A stretch of DNA of 64,000 bases. Origin: Saprospiraceae bacterium. GTDB lineage: Bacteria; Bacteroidota; Bacteroidia; Chitinophagales; Saprospiraceae. Both the position numbers and the translations under genes were made by a program. Below are positions 61,901-64,000 of this stretch, one piece after another. Where the stretch lies: NCBI GenBank assembly GCA_016714985.1, contig JADKBS010000010.1, positions 186,001 to 250,000 of the forward strand. Reading direction: 5' to 3'. The number at the start of each line of letters is the position of its first letter. The first letter of the stretch is position 1. The notes under the pieces were generated by a model. It had not been told where the DNA came from. It made no database searches and saw only the letters and a program-made list of their open reading frames with translations.

Positions 61901-64000
61901 CTTTACAAATACGGAAGTCGGTGTCCACAATGCATCGGTGGCAAGTGCAATACCGACCCGGTCAATGCCAGCAGAGGTATTGGCAAAATCACCGCCCACG
62001 AACCTGATTTCATTGCCCGTGATTTGGATGCCGTCCTCTTCACGGACCACGATACCGCACCTTCCAATGGACTCCGTTCCAAATGCCGCAGGGCCGATGG
62101 TGTTGTTGGAAATGACCGTGCCCGTGTTGGCATTGGTGGTCGCTCCGCCCCTTGTATGAATACCGTAGCGGACCTTGGTAATCGTGTTGCCCGAAATGGT
62201 GTTGTTGTCGTTGTCGTTTCCTGCCGTTATGGAAGTAAAGGTTCCACTCAAGGTTGCACCTGCCACCACAATGCCGTAGGTATTGGTGGTTGCAGCGTTT
62301 TGGGCAACTCCAGCCTTGATATTGCAATTGGCAATCGTGTTATTGGTGGCACCTGCGCCCGCTCCCGTTGAAGCAAGCCAGATAACGGCCGTACCCGATG
62401 TTGTGGAGGTATTTTCAATGGTAAGGCTGCTGCCCCCAGTATTCAATCCATCAATGGTGACGTAATCTGCCCCATTGAGCTTGATGAGCGCCGAAGCCGT
62501 GACGCCAGAGGTGCCAGTTAGGTTGGCGGCCACGCCCGCATCCGGCTTGATGGTCACCGTGTAAGGCCCTGCCGCACAACCATTGTACACGATGGCATTC
62601 AAGGCATTGGCACCTGTTTCTGCAACGGTGGCATCCAGGATGTTCACGGTCAGGGCACCGGACAGTCCCGATGAGTTGATGGCCGCAAACAGACCGCCTG
62701 CATCGGTAAGGCTGGTATAGGTTCCGGAGGCCCCTATCGTCACGGTGCCTGACAAGCCAGCGGACAGCAGTGTGTAGGAATTGGCACCTGTGACTGGGAA
62801 ATTGCCGACAATGAGTGCTACACTGGTAGCAGGTGTACTGAAGCTGCCAGTATTGATGCCTACGTTGGGCGTCCCAGCAAGATCTTGAGCAACCACGAAA
62901 TACTCAACTGCATCACCGGTCGTTGGCGCTCCGCCAAACAGCAATGAATAGTTGGTCGTAAAACTAAATGGAGACCCTCCGACACCCGTTGCCTCAACAT
63001 ACTTCCAACCGTCTGTTGCGCTGGTATTGTCAACATAGGTGTTTGCATTTGTTGCCTTTCTAAAATACAAGCGTGGCCTGGTACCAGCGGTGGTATTTAC
63101 GCTACTGGCGTCAACTATCGTTACGGGCGATAGCGTCCTGTCGGTTGTGCAGGAAGTGTTGCTCAAATTGGTATAGCTGATGGCAGGGCCGACCAGGTCC
63201 AAAGGAGTTCCTTCCAACTCCCATGCCCCTATATCGGGTGCGGTACCTGACCCGGCATAGCCCCCGTTGCCCTCGCGAATAGTGCCTGCATAATCATCCG
63301 TGTAAGTGGCAATATTGACGGCGCCGCTTTCCAACTGTGAAGAAATGGTCTCATCGAATTTCAGGAAATCGTTGCTACTACCAGTAGTACTTTGGAACAC
63401 TACGTTTTCTTGAGCCGACGATTGATCACGATTCACCATAAAGGCTTTCAAATTGGCAACCGTATTCTGAGGGTTGGTAATGGTAGTGGTACCCTCCACG
63501 TAGGTCAAGTGGTTGTTCGTTCCAGCTGTTGGGTTGCACCAAAATGCGTTGTTGTTGGAAGTGGTGGCATAGTTGGCAGGCACGACTCCGGTTGTTCCAG
63601 CAGTGCGCATGAGGCAGGCAGCCACACCGTTTGCTGCCAAATTGGAGCCCTCTTGTGCAGGTGTGGAAGTGTTGACGAGTATGTTGTTCCGGAGATTGAG
63701 CACATTGGTTGCTGTGCTCGAAAACTGGATGCAGGAAGTCCCGAAGGTGGTCGCCGAAGTGCTGGTGGCATTCAGATAGACCGTATTATAATAGACATTG
63801 GAAGTCCCCGTACCTGTATTTGGGAAGTTAAGCCCTCGAATGGCAATTAGCCCAGTAGCACTCGGTGTCTGCAAATCCCCAATCAGGTTGTTGAAAATAT
63901 TGACCGTTGTTCCGCTTGACACATTGATGCCGTTGATAAGACTTCCTGCCCCCTGTGCGCTGAGGCCATAAATCTTGTTTCTTGAAATATTAACGGTAGT
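55949..64000 (-). CDS. Giant parallel beta-helix surface protein, 5'-partial, with dockerin-like C-terminal module
   Basis: At least 2680 codons; the reading frame is open to the right edge, so the N-terminus is outside the window. The body is made of right-handed beta-helix blocks (repeats of NNTIS, GNTI, TNNTIxN patterns, as in pectin-lyase folds), interrupted by recurring modules: GTYTVGSGGTYATLTAA, VQYYVVAQDNAGTPNVG, and DIDGQTRPG...APDLGADEF. The last 200 residues repeat the C-terminal module of the protease at 50834 (FIEGYYLGGGNMNSVLLNSG; SGDIDDVNANGFGDGEIEF; RGDLNGDGEVEFLDFDIW). High Thr, Ser, Asn and Gly content is typical of surface adhesins. No enzyme residues can be assigned. Confidence 0.87.
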   Translation of the reverse strand, partial: TTVNISRNKIYGLSAQGAGSLINGINVSSGTTVNIFNNLIGDLQTPSATGLIAIRGLNFPNTGTGTSNVYYNTVYLNATSTSATTFGTSCIQFSSTATNVLNLRNNILVNTSTPAQEGSNLAANGVAACLMRTAGTTGVVPANYATTSNNNAFWCNPTAGTNNHLTYVEGTTTITNPQNTVANLKAFMVNRDQSSAQENVVFQSTTGSSNDFLKFDETISSQLESGAVNIATYTDDYAGTIREGNGGYAGSGTAPDIGAWELEGTPLDLVGPAISYTNLSNTSCTTDRTLSPVTIVDASSVNTTAGTRPRLYFRKATNANTYVDNTSATDGWKYVEATGVGGSPFSFTTNYSLLFGGAPTTGDAVEYFVVAQDLAGTPNVGINTGSFSTPATSVALIVGNFPVTGANSYTLLSAGLSGTVTIGASGTYTSLTDAGGLFAAINSSGLSGALTVNILDATVAETGANALNAIVYNGCAAGPYTVTIKPDAGVAANLTGTSGVTASALIKLNGADYVTIDGLNTGGSSLTIENTSTTSGTAVIWLASTGAGAGATNNTIANCNIKAGVAQNAATTNTYGIVVAGATLSGTFTSITAGNDNDNNTISGNTITKVRYGIHTRGGATTNANTGTVISNNTIGPAAFGTESIGRCGIVVREEDGIQITGNEIRFVGGDFANTSAGIDRVGIALATDALWTPTSVFVKNATIARNKIHDVVDERTFSGVGISLAGVDGTNPTNNVVANNFLYNIKSNGTGSDQVIGIGIANGNTDVVVFNTIYLTGDTDPDAGASTPTVSSYGLSISSTSVTNPQLANNIVYMDLTSSSAPALPHACINIPASFSWGTGSSNYNDLHILGSNTQSRTGCVGGSSGTFHATLAAWQSAVTQDANSITELPVFVSATDLHLNMGLTPTLLESKGTTIAGISTDIDGQTRPGPAGSVNGGATAPDLGADEFDGVPATPMTYVSSTTTQTNTSTVNTFSVNQEVIGIQVVVNGSASPLSATSFTLNTNGTTNTADIANAKLWYTGTSSTFATTTQVGSTVAAPSGSFNITGSQILTGGISVTNYFWLTYDVSCVATVSNVIDAECNSITVGSAQTPTVQAPSGSRTIVAGPLAGTYTVGSGGTYATLTAAAADINTKGLSGNVTLNILSNLSEPGAVVINQWGECGGSNFTLLIKPNTTATVSGSVGSGALIKLNGADRVTIDGSNSGGTDRSLTLENTNTGTSGNGVIWIASASASNGATNNTIKNCILTGNAPNTTQMGIFEGGTASISTSSSALVANSSNVYQNNQVASVQYGIFSRGVNATTLGTGLQITNNNIGTGTIAFGITGITVQFQSSALVEGNTIQNASGITTSNSGGIIILDNQNTTLSKNSIFNLSYIGTSTGKLVGIHTSSTTYDVVGNPSNLLVSNNLIYGLTSSATSTSWNTSGISNGGGYGDKYFYNSVYLSNALSGSTGTGGSSCFANGNGLTSTNADAIEVRNNVFLMEGSSTAAAPLYAHYTTRTSYSGSTLSNNSLYVSVSGAATGHLGRFNAVNYATSDLIGWQAATGETSSQNSNPSLNSPSNLAPLSGSSLIGAGTPVSVTTDFLGITRSGSTPTIGAYENAGDFSGPTIVYTALNNTCATSARTLTASITDASGVPTAGIGLPVLYWRINAGAWNAATGVHAGGSNYDFTYGSGVVAADIVQYYVVAQDNAGTPNVGAFPSAGASGFSINPPAASTPPASPSSYTILTPLGGTYNVGGGGAYATLTAAVTAYNNACLTGPVVFQLTDATYSGSETFPIIINANIDASATNTLTIRPATGIASTVSGLNDAGPLIDLSGADYVTFDGLNTGGSSLTITNTSTSSTSTVSTIRFIGGAANNTVTNCSVLGSATMSVATNGATIFFSTDAVTANGNDNNTISNNNIGPNGSNLPTKAILGNGSQSTTAIGNSGIVINNNNIYDYFGAAVTSSGVAINGGCNTWTITNNRFYQTGTRTWTTGATHRAIDLNSSSATHGVQGCTVTGNTIGYASNAQTGTYTLTGSTGKFQGIYFNGLTGATVSNINNNTVASVSLTGVTSSGTTTSSPMTGILIASGLVVTNNNTIGSQSATGSLTFSTNTTTATDVMGIYNGGSDAWAGTGNNVGGISVTNAGASGTFILYGMRTNLLTTVSSTLSSNNIGGTVANSIQLNATGISSQIIGMNSPNAAAVFTSNTIRNLTNNIGTGTSTTASVIGILTTTTTPSHTISQNTIHSLTNTNATAATVVTGIQVTGSTANVVERNVVYGLTSATTSATAAINGIRAIGGTTQYRNNMVALGAGVSNETSVTGIQDLSTGTSNYYFNTVAITGTATAGSNNSYAFNRSGTATVDIRNNIFSNTRTGGTGFHVAIANTNAAATGWAATASNYNDLHNSVPGNLAQWLGSGAGNNLTLAGWQAAQPGGSGGDANSVSIAPVFTSATDLHLPDGSNPTLFDLGTPIGGVTTDIDNEVRSGTAPDLGADEFSPITLNLTAFIEGYYLGGGNMNSVLLNSGVAGATALQCDTITVQLRNSAFPHGVAASFKGVLGTDGTLACKFPSDKIGSSYFIALRHRSAVQTWSGAGGDVPTSFSTATTSYDFSTAIDQAYGSNMVSMGGGVWALYSGDIDDVNANGFGDGEIEFQDFDVWVAENGNTGYLRGDLNGDGEVEFLDFDIWGINNGITAIVP

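Overview
The window looks like a chromosome segment of a Bacteroidota bacterium, most likely Saprospiria-like. The evidence is type IX secretion (T9SS) sorting domains of both type A and type B, a PorP/SprF protein, a SusD glycan-binding protein, a CCDC81-type HU plus SPOR protein, a PUR-alpha-like DUF3276 protein, a six-gene Na+-NQR operon, and several matches to the Bacteroidota promoter box TAnnTTTG. No rRNA, tRNA, CRISPR array or intact insertion sequence was seen.

Layout. 1-4.4 kb: the end of a polysaccharide-utilisation locus (SusD, two tandem GH30 hydrolases). 4.5-14.2 kb: cell-surface and secreted proteins (TonB-C domain protein, T9SS protein, an adhesin of about 1860 residues with 16 Ig/PKD-like repeats, a five-heme cytochrome c with a T9SS tail). 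14.3-24.1 kb: sugar catabolism. A uronate operon (uxaC, kdgK, eda, hexuronate transporter) lies on the minus strand; a ThuA protein, an SDR dehydrogenase, xylulokinase and xylose isomerase lie on the plus strand. Together these would feed uronates and xylose, as released from glucuronoxylan-type glycans, into central metabolism. 24.1-24.7 kb: a deletion derivative of an insertion sequence and a palindrome. 24.7-31.5 kb: nqrABCDEF. 31.9-41.8 kb: housekeeping and regulatory genes (DUF3276, phosphoesterase, HU-SPOR, S24 regulator, GNAT, DUF2062, CAP) with a large vanadium-haloperoxidase-like secreted protein. 41.9-47.9 kb: an ECF sigma factor followed by a very large gene that joins an anti-sigma-like head and a membrane helix to MG domains, a carboxypeptidase-regulatory domain, a TonB plug-like segment and an alpha-2-macroglobulin thioester region. 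48-64 kb: PhoD phosphatase, PorP/SprF, a secreted reprolysin-like protease, a T9SS protein and the end of a giant beta-helix protein that runs off the window.

The best candidate for an undescribed system is the sigma / anti-sigma-alpha-2-macroglobulin pair. A second unusual feature is a set of period-7 word repeats, different in sequence but alike in form, that fill intergenic gaps (all five nqr gaps hold a word repeat) and also occur inside coding sequence (xylB and three places in the macroglobulin gene). A 129-bp MITE-like element with terminal inverted repeats and an 8-bp target duplication is also clear.

Several genes carry single-base frameshifts, most at short homopolymers (susD, the adhesin signal peptide, a phosphoesterase, twice in the macroglobulin gene). 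This pattern fits consensus errors at least as well as real gene decay.
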